Notes under the pieces: model-generated
What the model saw: only the letters and a program-made list of their open reading frames with translations
Told to the model about the DNA's origin: nothing
The model's database searches: none
Made by a program: the position numbers and the translations under genes
Origin: Methylobacterium sp. CB376
Lineage (GTDB): Bacteria; Pseudomonadota; Alphaproteobacteria; Rhizobiales; Beijerinckiaceae
Assembly: GCF_029714205.1 (NCBI RefSeq)
Contig: NZ_CP121648.1
Coordinates: 1,612,001 to 1,676,000 of the forward strand
Length of the DNA stretch: 64,000 bases
Reading direction: 5' to 3'
Part shown: one piece after another, positions 33,277-44,700 of the stretch
Numbering within the stretch: position 1 is the first letter of the stretch
How the letters are laid out: every line of letters begins with the position of its first letter

Positions 33277-36200
33277 ATGACAGATGATCGCGACCTACGT
33301 GGGGATGGTAGCGCAAAGTGCGACTCGCGAAATTCTACTACTCGTGATCTACACGTCGCGGTGGGAAGCGGCGGGCTGGTGACCCGTCGAGACGTTCTAG
33401 TCGGCACTGGAGCTTCGTTTGTGGCCGCACCGCTCGCCTCTGCCGAAGCGATGAGGCCATACTTGGATGTCACCTACGAAGACCAAACACGGCGCGGGTT
33501 GAGCGTCGCCTGGGTGGAAAAATCTGGGAAGGATGAAAAGCGACATCAATGGATTTTACGTACTTCCACCTTCGCAGACCCGGATCTGCCCAATTGGCTG
33601 GGCCGGTTCGTTCTGCGCCGCACGCATGAGGGCTGGAGCGCCGAGATTGCCCGATGTGCATTGACGGCTGATTACCAGTTCGGCCTAAGCATTAGCATCA
33701 ACTGGACCCCAGCCTACGATCCACACAAAAACTCTTCGTCTTCCAATCGCGAGCCGGCGCTGATCCTGACACTTCGCCGCGGCCAGAGCATCAATCTGAG
33801 AACAGACCGACTTGTCTCTTTCCTGAAGCAGGAAGAGGGAGCGGGCGAGATATCAGGATCTCTGACGAAAGAGCAGGCTTCCGCGTTCGTCCAAGGACTG
33901 TTTGGCGGGAGCTTCGACGCGACACAGGCGCGCGACGTTCGACTTATTTTCCACCACGCCGGCTATTGGATTCTTCGCGCCGGCAAGCAGCTGGAGACGC
34001 GTGAGGCGGAGAGGGCTGCTGCAAGAGAGAACTTCTTCCGAGCCTTGCCAGATGAGGGCGTATCGCTGCGATTCCGGGAGACATTTTTCACTATCTTCTC
34101 TGGCAGCGCGGGTGGCGACGCAGCCGAGCCGTTCCTTCTCAATCGCTCCGAAAGAGGGCGTGACACGGAGCGGGAGGACGTTCGTGCGCTGTTTGCGGGC
34201 GACGGCGCGCCACCGGCGCCCGAGAGCATTCTGTCTTCAGCGCCGGAGGAAAATAAGCCAGCACCACACTCGCCGCTGGCGAAGGAGCAGCTACTCGCTC
34301 CAAGAATCCTCTACGCCCTTGTGCGGCACGATATAGAGACGGCTCGGGCCCGTCCCGAACATGCATGGAGCGGGACGGTCGATCTCGGCCGTGCAAGCAC
34401 TGGAGAGAGCGGCGTCCTCTCACTCCGCGATGGGACGGAGTCCTCATTTCTCGGCTGGCGGAATTCGGGGGACGGCAATCCAGTCTTCGCCTTGCGCATC
34501 CGCATGACGCTGTCATTGCAGCGCCCAACCGGTAGAACCGAAACCATTTTCGATAATCTCAAGGGAGCACTCTGGCGTGCAAAAGGAGAGGGTGGCGGAC
34601 TGCGCATCGTTGCCTCGCTCACGCCCACTAGCAGGAAAATGCGGATCGACACGCGCTTCGGTCGTTTCATGGCCGCCCCGCTGCCAGCGATCGCGCCAAG
34701 GCCTGGCGTCTCCGCCCGGGTGCCCGTGATCCGAATCGGCGGCACGGGACTGCGTACCGGCCGGATGCTCAACCATTTCGCGGCGCCGCTCGCCTTGCAG
34801 GATGCGGCGATTCCGGTCGCTAGCGAACGGATGTCCGGCGAAAGAGAGTTGGATCCCGCGGTCTCTAAAGGGGCGGCCGGGCGTCGCGCCGCACGCCTGT
34901 TCAGCCAGCTCATCTTCCACGAAGCCGAATGTCTTTTTTACATCGCCGGACTGCCGCTGCGACACGTCTGGAGCGGCCGGCCGGCGCCCTCGACCGAGCC
35001 GCCGCAAGCCGAATGCCTGGTTCATGTCGGCGCGACAGGCAGGATTAGCCTGCCCGCGCGCCTGTCGCTGAGCCGCGCAGCGCTTCTGGTGCGCCGGCCG
35101 GCCGATCTCCTTGCCCTGAAATACCGGTTCCAAGATCTCGTCTTGGAATACGAGGAAAACGTTGGATGGCGGATTGTGCCCGACCGGCGCCTCGCTGCTT
35201 TCATCCCGAACGGCGAGCCGCGGCCCAATCCGGATGTTTCGCTGATATGCGGTGACAGGCAGCCCGCCGCGATCGAGCCTGGCCGATACCAGTCACGGCC
35301 GGACCCGCGGCCACTGATAGTGGTGGAGTTCCCGCCGCAGCATATCGCCGAGCGCGCCTTCTTTCGCCAGTGGCCGGCGGAGCCGCCTTTGCCTGCGCCT
35401 CCGGCCGGGACGGAGGTCACGCCGCAAGATGCGGAGCTTCTTCGCAACGAAAAGGCGTTGAGCAAGAGAGTTCAGAAGAGAATCGAAATCTCCGACAAGC
35501 AAATCGCACAAGCAGATCAAGATTACGTGGCGTTTTTTAATACATTCGCCGAAGTCGTAGGGGACGAAAACAGAAATCGAGCTCACATCCCGGACGACCA
35601 GAAAATCTATGTCGGACCAGCATTTCTCGACATTGAGGCGGCACGGGTCGCGCGCCGCGTCGCACGGAGGCTTGCGCAAAGTGCGCAGATCGGCGGCGGT
35701 ACCAGCAGTGAGAACCCATTCCAGGAGCCTGAGGAACCGTTTGTTATTCCGGCGGAGGCGCGTATCTCCGGTCCTTCTCGCTTAGTCTTCCGCGTTCCCG
35801 CCGACGATTTCGAAGGAGGACGGCCGGACAATCGGGACGGAGAGCCCGCTGGCGCATTTCCGTTCACAATCGAGGCGCTGACGAATTGGGGTGCATTTGA
35901 CCTTGCCGTGGTCCGACGCGCTGAAAAAGTTTTCGAGCCGTTGCCCGGCTGGACAAAGAGCGGTGAAGATATTCCCAATGGCCGATTGCCGCCGCGCTGG
36001 GCGCGGCAGGAAACGCGAGACGAAGCGGCGAAGCTGCTGCATCAGGGCCTTACGCGCGGCGACGCGTGGGCCGTACGGCACGATGAAGGGCGCGCTCTGG
36101 AAAAGTTCAGCGACTGTCCGACGCCGCTGGCGCGCCTCGGAACAATCACCGGACCGCAGCGCATGGCGGAAATCGCGGCTGGCATGAAGGTGCCGACCCC

Positions 36201-39200
36201 GTTCGAGACTTCAATCGAGATTCCATTCCGTCTCATTCTATCACCGGCGCAAGACGCCGCCTGGCGCACACCGCTAGGCCTGCCGCGCAGAGTGCCTTTC
36301 AGGGCCGCTAGTGATACCGCACGCAGCGGCCCCGTCCCGCTTTGGTTCGCGCAGCTCGACGACCTGCCTGGGTCTTCAAGCCTGCGGGCGGTGTGGTCGC
36401 CGGATTTCCGGCCCGAGGCGCTGCTCGATGCGACGCTGGGAGGACCCCAAGGAGGAGGGTGGGCGCCCTGGGCTATGCCCCGCGAGGTGAGCGAGCGCGA
36501 TCAATACAAGCCGAAGGAGCCAACCTATCCCAAGCCGGGCCAACAACCCGGAGAAAAAGACCCCGAACGGTTTCGCGCCGGGCTTGACGCAAATGACCGA
36601 CACCAGCTGGTGGCGCTAACTTCACTGCATGGCCTGCCCGTCCGCGGACGAGTCAACAAGGACGGAACGATCGCGCCTAACGGAAGCCAATTCGCCCCGC
36701 CGCCCGGCTTCCGGGTTCGCGACGCCATAAAAGAGTCGCTTGAAGAGGGAGGCCCCGCAGAAGACCGTTCTGCCATTTACCGTTCGCAGCCGATCGGGGT
36801 CGGCGAGCTCACCCTCACTGCCCTTGGCGGCAGTTTCGATTCTGACACAGCGTTTGTACCGCCGGCTTCCGCCAGAATTAAGCTTCGCGGCGGCGGCTCC
36901 GAAGGCCAGGACCTGTTCAAGGCATTCTCGATCGAACGCTGGCGCCAAGACACCCGTCTTGGCCGTGACATCCACGTCGATGTCGTCGCGAAGGGGTTCT
37001 GGTTCCCCTGCGGGCATCGCGTCTCCTTCATCACCGTGACAGAACGGCGGTTCGTGGCCCGCGGGCCCGACCGTATCTTTGATGGCCCAGTCGCGTTTCT
37101 GGTGCAGCGCCAGTTCCTACGCTGTGGTCCTCCGGCCAAAGGCTATCCTGCACTGGCGCAGCCCGAGGGTGGCCGCCGCTGGCCGGTCGAGCAACTGGAG
37201 ATCCTGACACGCGACACCCCTGACATTCTCAACCCGAGAGATGACCAGCAGCCTTCAACTGGGATCGAGGGAAAGAACGGCCGCCTTTTCCTCGGCCAAG
37301 GCGATCAGTTGGTTTTCTGGCCACGCGTGCGTCAGGGGCGCGGCGGCGAAGTCAAGCTCGAGATGCAGATCGATTCGCGTGGGGGGCGCACGCGCATGCC
37401 ACTGATCTTCGTCCAGTATGATGCGGCAAACAATCAAGAAACAATGCGGGCTCTGACCGAATATTACAACGCACTGAAATCCGGCGATGAACCTGACCCG
37501 CGGCGAGTACTGTGGCTCGGCGGCGGTAAGCGGCGCTACGCACCTGAAACGGAGCCTGACGGCACGAGCTTTGAGACCGAACGATGGGAGATTGGCGCCG
37601 AAGGTCGACAGAATGCTGCGCCGACGCTCAGGGATGATGGCGGCTTCACCTTTCATAACATCAATTTTGACTTCGGTCCTCTGCTGCAGGGTGTCGATCA
37701 GCCGCCTTTTTACCCGACCATGTCGAAAGGCAGCGTGCGCATCGCACAAGTCGACCGGCTCGTCGGTCGTCAGACCGACCTGATCCAGGTTTTCTTTGAC
37801 AGCCGTTACCTCGCCTATGGCTTTCCGAAGGACGAGGAGAGCGCGTCGAAAAAGAGTCTGGGCGTCGAACAGACCGGCCAAGATCTGGGGGCGAAGACCG
37901 ACGTCTATCTCGACTTTCTTAAGGCTGTTTCGCTCGATCCCGGCTCGGCCGGTGATAGGACCGGTGGCGCGACGCGGCCCAAGACCAACCTCGTCGCGAT
38001 CTCGCGCAGCCGCGGGCCTGTCGGTAACAACTCCTATGCCGAAAGCCTGCTCAATAGGTTGCAAGAGGCGATCCCCAGCCCCGAGGACTTGCCGCCTGCC
38101 TCTTTCGAACTGGAGAAAAAAGCCGACCCGAAGAATTTTTTCGACAGTGACGCCAAAATCCTAGGTGTCATCAATCTGAGAGACGCAATCAAGTTTCTCT
38201 CAGAGGCCTTGTCGGGCGCTCCGCAATTCAAAGAGGTCACTCAGTATACGTCGGCGCTGCTGGCGGACGCCCAAGCCGCTTCCGCCAGCGAAGCGGGCGC
38301 TGCAGTCGCCAAAGTGCGCGACCGGATGCTGATCCCGATGCGGGTTGCGCTTCGCACATTAGCGCTCCAATTTTTCGAAGCGGTCAAGAAAGCTGACGTG
38401 GTCTTTGACGAAGAACAAGCGCTCTCGCGAATTGAACTGCTCTATCCGGATGTCGGCCGCGCCTACCGGGAACTGGCGAAAGCGCTCGATGAGGCGATCT
38501 CCTCAAGCAAAGCGGTGCGCGATATTGAAGCCTTATTTGCCGCATTTGCAGCCATTTACGGGACCGGTCGTCGCTTTATAGCTGCGATCGAGCGCATAGC
38601 GAACGATCCGCTGGCGCCCGTCCACGAGGCGATCCGAGAGGCTTTCACAACAGAGATTCAAGAACTGATCGAAGCAGCGAGAGCGATCGTTGGCACCGTC
38701 GAGGGCAGACTTAAGACCGAATTACTGAGCCTGACGGAGGCTCTTCACGCCCAACTCCTGAACCTTTTTTCGGCTGCTGAATTCAGACCGTGGCGCCGGT
38801 TGGTCTTCGCCCTGCCCGGCGCGCATGCAATCCCCGATCTCAGCCAGGCTGAAGCCCTAGACCGAGTAGTGGAAGGAGTTCTCGCTGAGGCGGCGGCGAA
38901 CAACCCTGACTTCTTCACGATCCTGGTCCAGGTTGGTCGGGACGAGGCGGCGAATGAACTCGAAAGCCGGTTCGACGAGAAGATGCAGATAGCGATCGGT
39001 CGTGCAACTGGCACCCTCAAGGCGGCGCTGAATGATGCCTATCGCGATTGGCTCGACGCAGCGGAAAAAGGCCAGCGCATCAAAGGCTTAGCATATGAGC
39101 AGGCGCTCGATGCCATCACCGCTCTCTTAAACGCGGCGGATAAGATCGTTGATCGGGTGGAAAGAGATCAATCCTCGATCAGCGGATTACTCAGCCTTTT

Positions 39201-41745
39201 CCAGATTCTCACTCGAAACACGTTCGAGCTTGTCTGGCCGCTGATCGACGACAGTCTAGACCAAGCCAAGATTCTCTGCGGCAAGTTCGTAGATATGATA
39301 CTGACGGCGGTAAGAGAGTTCGCGCCGCAGAAGGTCGGCGATCTGAACCAGGTCTGGGAGGCGACAGAGGACGCTTTCGACACAGCGAGACCCGCTCTGG
39401 TACAGGTGGGTCTCGCCGACAAATTTGATGCGATTAGAGATGGGCTCAAAGGTAGCTTTGACATCTTCTCCAAAATCGCAGCGGTGCGGGATCGTTCAAC
39501 TGCATCGCTCCTCAGCCTCAGGGCCGATCTTTGCGAGACGCCCGAGTCAGACCGGTTGCCGCGCGACGCGCTCGCCGCGCTCGCGCGTTTGCGCAGCACG
39601 TATTTGCTTAATTTGAATGATTTTCTGATCTCGCTCGGCAGTAGCCACCAACTTGCTGCAGGAAATGCCTTCCAGGACCTCCTTGCACAGATTGGCAACG
39701 CAACGCCCGAGGAAAAGACCGCGCGCAGCGAGTTGATCAGGACGGCGAGAGAGAGCGCGAGAGCAAGCCTGCAGCTAGGGAATGCCGCTATCTCTGCAAC
39801 GGCACTTGGGAAAGTCGGCTCGGGCGAGGTTTTCGCTGAGACTAAGGCAGCTCTTGCGAAGCTGCAGACCGATTTCCCTAAAGCTGCCGGTCGGATCGCA
39901 GGAGTGATTGCGGTCATCACCGATGCGGAGGCCACCGCGCGGCTGCTGAAGGACAAGGTAGATGGTTTGATTGCAGCACTTCAAAACGCAGTCAGCGACG
40001 CAACGAGCGTAGAGGAAGAGTACCTCCGCAAGCTGCTCGCGGCTGTCGCCAATCTGTCCAAAGGTGTCGAGGAGGTCCGCAACCAGATCGTCAACGGCAT
40101 TGAGCAGAAAATACTAGGCGACCTGGCGTCTTTCCTGATATCTGGCGCGCCTTACCTCGAAAAAATGGTCTCAATCGTGCCCACTGCTTTGGCATCCATC
40201 ATAAATTTCTTTAGCCAGGGCCAAAGCACACTAGTTCAGGCACGCAGCGCGGCATGGGGAAAACTGGGCGGCGGGGCGACAGGCAAGGCGTCGGAAGGAG
40301 ACATCGGCGATGAACTCGCCGATCTTACAATTGAAAAGGTCCGTAATCTGCTTATCGTCCCATGTCCTCACCCAACAAGGATAAATTTTAGTTGCATTCT
40401 CGACGAGCAAAACCCTCTCGATTCCGACTATTTAGCGTCCGAGAAAAATCAGCTGAGGAGTCTTGAAAATAGATTAAAGACTCCAGAGCGGCTCGGGCCG
40501 GATGATCTTGGCGCAATGAGCGGCCTTTTCGTCGCCTGGACGCTCAACAATGGTTCTGCCCAGGTTCTCGCAAGGCGACTTGCGGATGCCGCGGCCGCCG
40601 TGCTGAGTGGTGACCTTAAGCGGATTGTCGATCTTGAAGGCGCGCGGCGCCGGATCGAGGAAAAAATAAAAGAGCTTGTTCCGGCCAGAGTTGTCCTCAA
40701 TTACGACTTGAGTGGTGAACTCGTCGAACTGCCTCCAATTTTTCTCCCACGGCCGGGTAGCCAGATCACGCTTTCCGCGGGCGCGGTTTACAATTTGCTC
40801 GAGATTAGCGTGCCGCCACGGTTCACGGCGACGTGCAGGCTGGACCCGTTCGACATCAATCTCTTCGGGATTGTGGCACTACTCTTCGACGGCGCTCAGT
40901 TCGTTACCGAAAGCGACAAAGGATCCGACTTCAACATTATGTACAAGGACTTCGAACTCGGACCCAGCGCTGCCTTTCTAAAGCCTCTAGAAGCATTGAT
41001 CAATCCGGGTGGCAGTGGGCCCTATGTCAGGCCAAGCCGCGGGACGCCGGGGATTGAGGCCGGCTACAGCCTCGACCTCGGCATCATTTCCATCGGCACG
41101 CTCTCCTTCGTCAATGTTTCCCTCAATGCTGCCTGCTTCCTACCATTCAACAACGACAAAGCAAGTTTCGTTGCGTCAATCGGGCGCGAGGACCGCCCGG
41201 TCCTCGTTTCAGTCGCGCCCTATATCGGGGGCGGATTCCTCACGCTCCATGCAGACGCGCAGCGAATCTTGTCGTTCGCGGCGTCATTCGAATTCGGCGG
41301 TGGCGGCGCGTTCAAATTCGGTCCGCTAAGCGGGCACGGACGCCTCTCCTCAGGCATTTACCTGCGCACGTTCAACACCGATCGCGGTCAGGGCTGCATC
41401 ATCGAAGGCTTCTTTTTTGCAGGTGGCGAGGCGCATATCGCGTGTTTCGCCATCAGTGCCACGCTTGTTGTGCGCTTGTCACACCAGTTGGGCGGCAGCA
41501 TGCAAGGTTCGGCCGTCTTCGCCTTCTCGTTTTCGATCGGCTTCGCAAAATTCCGGTATCAAGTTGGTGTTCAAAGGAGCATGGGGCAGGGCTTTTCCGG
41601 AGCGCGCACCCGGGTAGCGCTTTTTGCCGCAGAGGACAGTGGCGAAACTGGCGCCATCGTGAGGGCCCTCGCCCGCTCGCAGCAGGAAGACTGGCTCGCC
41701 TACCAGACCTACTTCGACCGAGAGATTGACGGATTTCCAGCATGA
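33277..41745 (+). CDS. Giant 2822-residue protein with twin-arginine-type leader
   Basis: One uninterrupted frame; GAGG six bases before the ATG supports the start. Residues 35-58 (VTRRDVLVGTGASFVAAPLA) look like a Tat signal, so export in folded form is plausible. Residues 60-1600 are mostly beta-rich, Pro/Gly-containing sequence without recognised domains. Residues about 1600-2340 are almost wholly helical and Ala/Glu/Lys-rich, suggesting a long coiled-coil or helical-repeat section. Residues about 2470-2775 alternate short apolar strands (SIGTLSFVNVSLNAACFLPF, FKFGPLSGHGRLSSGIYLRT, FAFSFSIGFAKFRYQVGVQR), a layout seen in very large uncharacterised bacterial proteins and compatible with a beta-barrel or lipid-contacting fold. 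Its stop overlaps the next giant gene (ATGA), so the two are co-translated. Function unknown. Confidence 0.75.
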   Translation: MTDDRDLRGDGSAKCDSRNSTTRDLHVAVGSGGLVTRRDVLVGTGASFVAAPLASAEAMRPYLDVTYEDQTRRGLSVAWVEKSGKDEKRHQWILRTSTFADPDLPNWLGRFVLRRTHEGWSAEIARCALTADYQFGLSISINWTPAYDPHKNSSSSNREPALILTLRRGQSINLRTDRLVSFLKQEEGAGEISGSLTKEQASAFVQGLFGGSFDATQARDVRLIFHHAGYWILRAGKQLETREAERAAARENFFRALPDEGVSLRFRETFFTIFSGSAGGDAAEPFLLNRSERGRDTEREDVRALFAGDGAPPAPESILSSAPEENKPAPHSPLAKEQLLAPRILYALVRHDIETARARPEHAWSGTVDLGRASTGESGVLSLRDGTESSFLGWRNSGDGNPVFALRIRMTLSLQRPTGRTETIFDNLKGALWRAKGEGGGLRIVASLTPTSRKMRIDTRFGRFMAAPLPAIAPRPGVSARVPVIRIGGTGLRTGRMLNHFAAPLALQDAAIPVASERMSGERELDPAVSKGAAGRRAARLFSQLIFHEAECLFYIAGLPLRHVWSGRPAPSTEPPQAECLVHVGATGRISLPARLSLSRAALLVRRPADLLALKYRFQDLVLEYEENVGWRIVPDRRLAAFIPNGEPRPNPDVSLICGDRQPAAIEPGRYQSRPDPRPLIVVEFPPQHIAERAFFRQWPAEPPLPAPPAGTEVTPQDAELLRNEKALSKRVQKRIEISDKQIAQADQDYVAFFNTFAEVVGDENRNRAHIPDDQKIYVGPAFLDIEAARVARRVARRLAQSAQIGGGTSSENPFQEPEEPFVIPAEARISGPSRLVFRVPADDFEGGRPDNRDGEPAGAFPFTIEALTNWGAFDLAVVRRAEKVFEPLPGWTKSGEDIPNGRLPPRWARQETRDEAAKLLHQGLTRGDAWAVRHDEGRALEKFSDCPTPLARLGTITGPQRMAEIAAGMKVPTPFETSIEIPFRLILSPAQDAAWRTPLGLPRRVPFRAASDTARSGPVPLWFAQLDDLPGSSSLRAVWSPDFRPEALLDATLGGPQGGGWAPWAMPREVSERDQYKPKEPTYPKPGQQPGEKDPERFRAGLDANDRHQLVALTSLHGLPVRGRVNKDGTIAPNGSQFAPPPGFRVRDAIKESLEEGGPAEDRSAIYRSQPIGVGELTLTALGGSFDSDTAFVPPASARIKLRGGGSEGQDLFKAFSIERWRQDTRLGRDIHVDVVAKGFWFPCGHRVSFITVTERRFVARGPDRIFDGPVAFLVQRQFLRCGPPAKGYPALAQPEGGRRWPVEQLEILTRDTPDILNPRDDQQPSTGIEGKNGRLFLGQGDQLVFWPRVRQGRGGEVKLEMQIDSRGGRTRMPLIFVQYDAANNQETMRALTEYYNALKSGDEPDPRRVLWLGGGKRRYAPETEPDGTSFETERWEIGAEGRQNAAPTLRDDGGFTFHNINFDFGPLLQGVDQPPFYPTMSKGSVRIAQVDRLVGRQTDLIQVFFDSRYLAYGFPKDEESASKKSLGVEQTGQDLGAKTDVYLDFLKAVSLDPGSAGDRTGGATRPKTNLVAISRSRGPVGNNSYAESLLNRLQEAIPSPEDLPPASFELEKKADPKNFFDSDAKILGVINLRDAIKFLSEALSGAPQFKEVTQYTSALLADAQAASASEAGAAVAKVRDRMLIPMRVALRTLALQFFEAVKKADVVFDEEQALSRIELLYPDVGRAYRELAKALDEAISSSKAVRDIEALFAAFAAIYGTGRRFIAAIERIANDPLAPVHEAIREAFTTEIQELIEAARAIVGTVEGRLKTELLSLTEALHAQLLNLFSAAEFRPWRRLVFALPGAHAIPDLSQAEALDRVVEGVLAEAAANNPDFFTILVQVGRDEAANELESRFDEKMQIAIGRATGTLKAALNDAYRDWLDAAEKGQRIKGLAYEQALDAITALLNAADKIVDRVERDQSSISGLLSLFQILTRNTFELVWPLIDDSLDQAKILCGKFVDMILTAVREFAPQKVGDLNQVWEATEDAFDTARPALVQVGLADKFDAIRDGLKGSFDIFSKIAAVRDRSTASLLSLRADLCETPESDRLPRDALAALARLRSTYLLNLNDFLISLGSSHQLAAGNAFQDLLAQIGNATPEEKTARSELIRTARESARASLQLGNAAISATALGKVGSGEVFAETKAALAKLQTDFPKAAGRIAGVIAVITDAEATARLLKDKVDGLIAALQNAVSDATSVEEEYLRKLLAAVANLSKGVEEVRNQIVNGIEQKILGDLASFLISGAPYLEKMVSIVPTALASIINFFSQGQSTLVQARSAAWGKLGGGATGKASEGDIGDELADLTIEKVRNLLIVPCPHPTRINFSCILDEQNPLDSDYLASEKNQLRSLENRLKTPERLGPDDLGAMSGLFVAWTLNNGSAQVLARRLADAAAAVLSGDLKRIVDLEGARRRIEEKIKELVPARVVLNYDLSGELVELPPIFLPRPGSQITLSAGAVYNLLEISVPPRFTATCRLDPFDINLFGIVALLFDGAQFVTESDKGSDFNIMYKDFELGPSAAFLKPLEALINPGGSGPYVRPSRGTPGIEAGYSLDLGIISIGTLSFVNVSLNAACFLPFNNDKASFVASIGREDRPVLVSVAPYIGGGFLTLHADAQRILSFAASFEFGGGGAFKFGPLSGHGRLSSGIYLRTFNTDRGQGCIIEGFFFAGGEAHIACFAISATLVVRLSHQLGGSMQGSAVFAFSFSIGFAKFRYQVGVQRSMGQGFSGARTRVALFAAEDSGETGAIVRALARSQQEDWLAYQTYFDREIDGFPA

Positions 41746-44700
41746 CAGAGAAAATTCCCGTAAGTGTCGCTGCGCAGGTGGTCGCAGCGGGGATTTTTGG
41801 GGACAGGGCGCGCTTCACGCTCGTCCTGATTCCGATCTATGATAAGGAGAGCGGCCAATACGATCTGGCCGAATGGCCCGCCGAAATCGAAAACAAGCTG
41901 CTAAGATTCCACAGCGGGTTTGAGATCATCTCGCTCGGTGAACATCAGAGCTGGCGCACGAAGGAAATTTTCGAAGGCTCCACTACGAAAATCACGTACG
42001 AGGAAAGGCTGAGGCGGATCGGGTCTCCTGACAACCTCGATAAGCTGATGCTTTATTGGCGCGACGTGATGGGTGGTGAGGAAGGCCTCAAGGCGCTCGG
42101 CGCCGCTCTCGATCCGAAAACTCGATCGGAGTTAAAGGATCCGCTCGACGCCGCTTGGCGGCCGAAAGAAGGGTCGCACGGCCAGACGATAACGCCCGAC
42201 GTTCACGGGACCGGGCGCGACAAGATCGCTAAGGAACTGACCCTTGAGCGCGCGGCCCACACGGCCGCGCGTTTGAAAAAGAGGTTGGTGCGGACGCGGC
42301 CCGAGGCCGAAGCTTCGGGCTCGGTCAGCGCTCGCCTTGAAGAATGGACGAAGAACCGCGTTGGTCCGTGGCCACGCAGCCAGCCGCCTTTGAAAATAGA
42401 ACAGATTGTGAAATTAGCGGAGGAGGTTGAAGACTGGAACAAGCTCGAGCAGAGTCGTGGCCGAGCAGACAACTTGGCGGCAGCGCGAGCAGAATATCAG
42501 AACGCAACCTCATCAAAGGAAGCCGTCTGTGCACTTGTGAAAGCTCACGAACAGCTTCTCTCTCGAACACCTCTGGACGTTGCGGCTCATTTCAGTGACA
42601 ACAATCCAAGCACGGATGTACCGGATCCAGATCCCAAGAAAGAGGCGATTGCGGCCTACCGGCTCGCCTCAACGACGCCGGACTTCCATGGCGGTCCGGC
42701 GGAACCGCCGAAGGACGACGAAACAGTCGCCTTCGCGCGGCGTCGTCTTTTTACCTTGCAGGCCAATCCTTCTCTCGGTCGCCTGTTTCGGTTCGTGGTC
42801 GATTTCGAATGTCCAGTTGATGTACTCAGAGAAAAAACGGATGCTGCACACAGTTATGAGGAAACTGTTTTAGACAGAAATCCGCAAAATTCAGACGAAT
42901 TGCCCGAGCCGGTCAGACAATACGCGCGTTTCCTTCTCCTTAGATTTGCAACAGTCGAAGATTCCGGGATGAAGAAAGGCTCGCAACTTTGGAGTACTGC
43001 CAAGCTCCGTCTTCCGCAAAGCAAGGATGCAGCGGCCGGGCATTTCCTTCCATGCGCGCGCGAGGAGATCGACACTCATGCCAGGAACTTGGACGAGGAT
43101 ATCTGCGGCCAAAAGTGCGCAAATCCGAACTCGGCGGCATGTCAACAGTGCAACGAATGCGAAAAGCTGGCTTTCCGTGAACTCGCGATTGCAGATCAGA
43201 TCGACGGCATTATCGATCTTGGCCAGCACTGGAAAACCGAGCCGCGCTATCAAGTTGTCGACCTTGATCCAATTACGGCGATTGCGAGTGAAGACCAAAA
43301 GCAGAAGCGTGACGCTGAAAAGATGCTCCTTCTAGCACAAGAAGCGGATTTGCTGCCCCTCTCGGTCGTCGCAGATCTCCAGGAAGATCGTAATGGCACG
43401 CAGCGCGGCGGCGGCCTCGCCCTTATCGACCGGTGGCGCCAGCGGCATGGGATCGACCGGTTCATGGATTCCCACACGCAACAGAGCCGGTACAAGAGCG
43501 CTCAGGATAACGGGACACCGCAAAACGTTGTACTCGACGCCTCCGACCTGACGGCCGGATATAAGCTGGACGTCGGCGTGCGTGACACCGGCTCGAAGGT
43601 GGGCAGCAAGGACACTAAGCGTAAGCGATGGCACACGCTAATGCATCGGACGGTCGCTTATTACCCGACAAAAGGCGCTGATCGCAACGTACCGTCGCGC
43701 GACCTGAACGGCTTAATTACAAGTCTTTACCCCGATTCGGCGGCGCGGCGTGACGCTGACGACGCACATTTACAGGCACCGGCGGCGCTGCGCGACTGGA
43801 GTCTGCCAAAAATCCGCGCCAGCGTTGCTGAAGAACACCGCACCTGGACCACCGTTTTTATGGAAGAAGTGATCGGCGTGTGGCGTGGCGATCCGCTGGG
43901 CCTCCATTGCGGAGTCGAGACATACCCTCTCGACCATCACGATCTTCTTATCGACATTACCTACAACTTGCCGACGGAGCACGCCCTAACGCCACCGCCG
44001 CTCCGATTTGGCTGGCGCTACCATTTCGGCCTGCGTGCCGTTTTTAGCGGGGGCGTGTCCATGCCACTCAACCGGGCGCTCGGGCACTATGAGAAGAGTT
44101 ACGGAGGCGGGCTGATAGCGTCCGGAATTCAGTTTCGCCGCCATGAGCGGATCGAGGCACCCACGATCGCTGTCCCGGACTGGATGTTCGGGACTCTCGT
44201 GGGTGAGAAGACCCACAGCAAAGTGCTTCTCAAGGGCCGTTTCCCGGTTCCGCAGGCGGGCCGGATGATTGTGCGCAGCCTCAACGATGACGGTAACCGG
44301 CGTATTGCCGGACTGCAGGATCGGAGTAAAGACGAAACTCTTCCAGGAATTGGGTTCGACCGCCGCATCGTTATGGCGCCCTCAGTATCGCTTGATTTTG
44401 CCGCCCTACATGACGCCTTCCGCGGCAAGACGGGCAGGGACATCGAGCGGGACATCAGAATGGTCGAGCCGCGTGTGCTGCGGGATCCTCATGACGATCG
44501 CGATTACGATACCCACAAGGTCCACGGCGAAACAGAGCAGGTCGAGTACGTTCCTGTGAGCGAGCCTGATCCGGATGGCGCGCCGAGGCCCGTCTGGGGC
44601 GCCGTCCGTGTCGCGTGGCGTCAGCGAGTCGTGACGTCGCGTCCGCGTGGCGGCCTGCGCGGGATTGATTACCGGGCTGCCTGGGGTGGCTTTCCAGTTT

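Noticed and set aside
33277..41745. Idea that the giant gene is a polyketide or peptide synthetase, or an RTX toxin
   Set aside because: No ketosynthase, adenylation or carrier motifs and no glycine-rich GGxGxDxUx nonapeptide repeats were seen.
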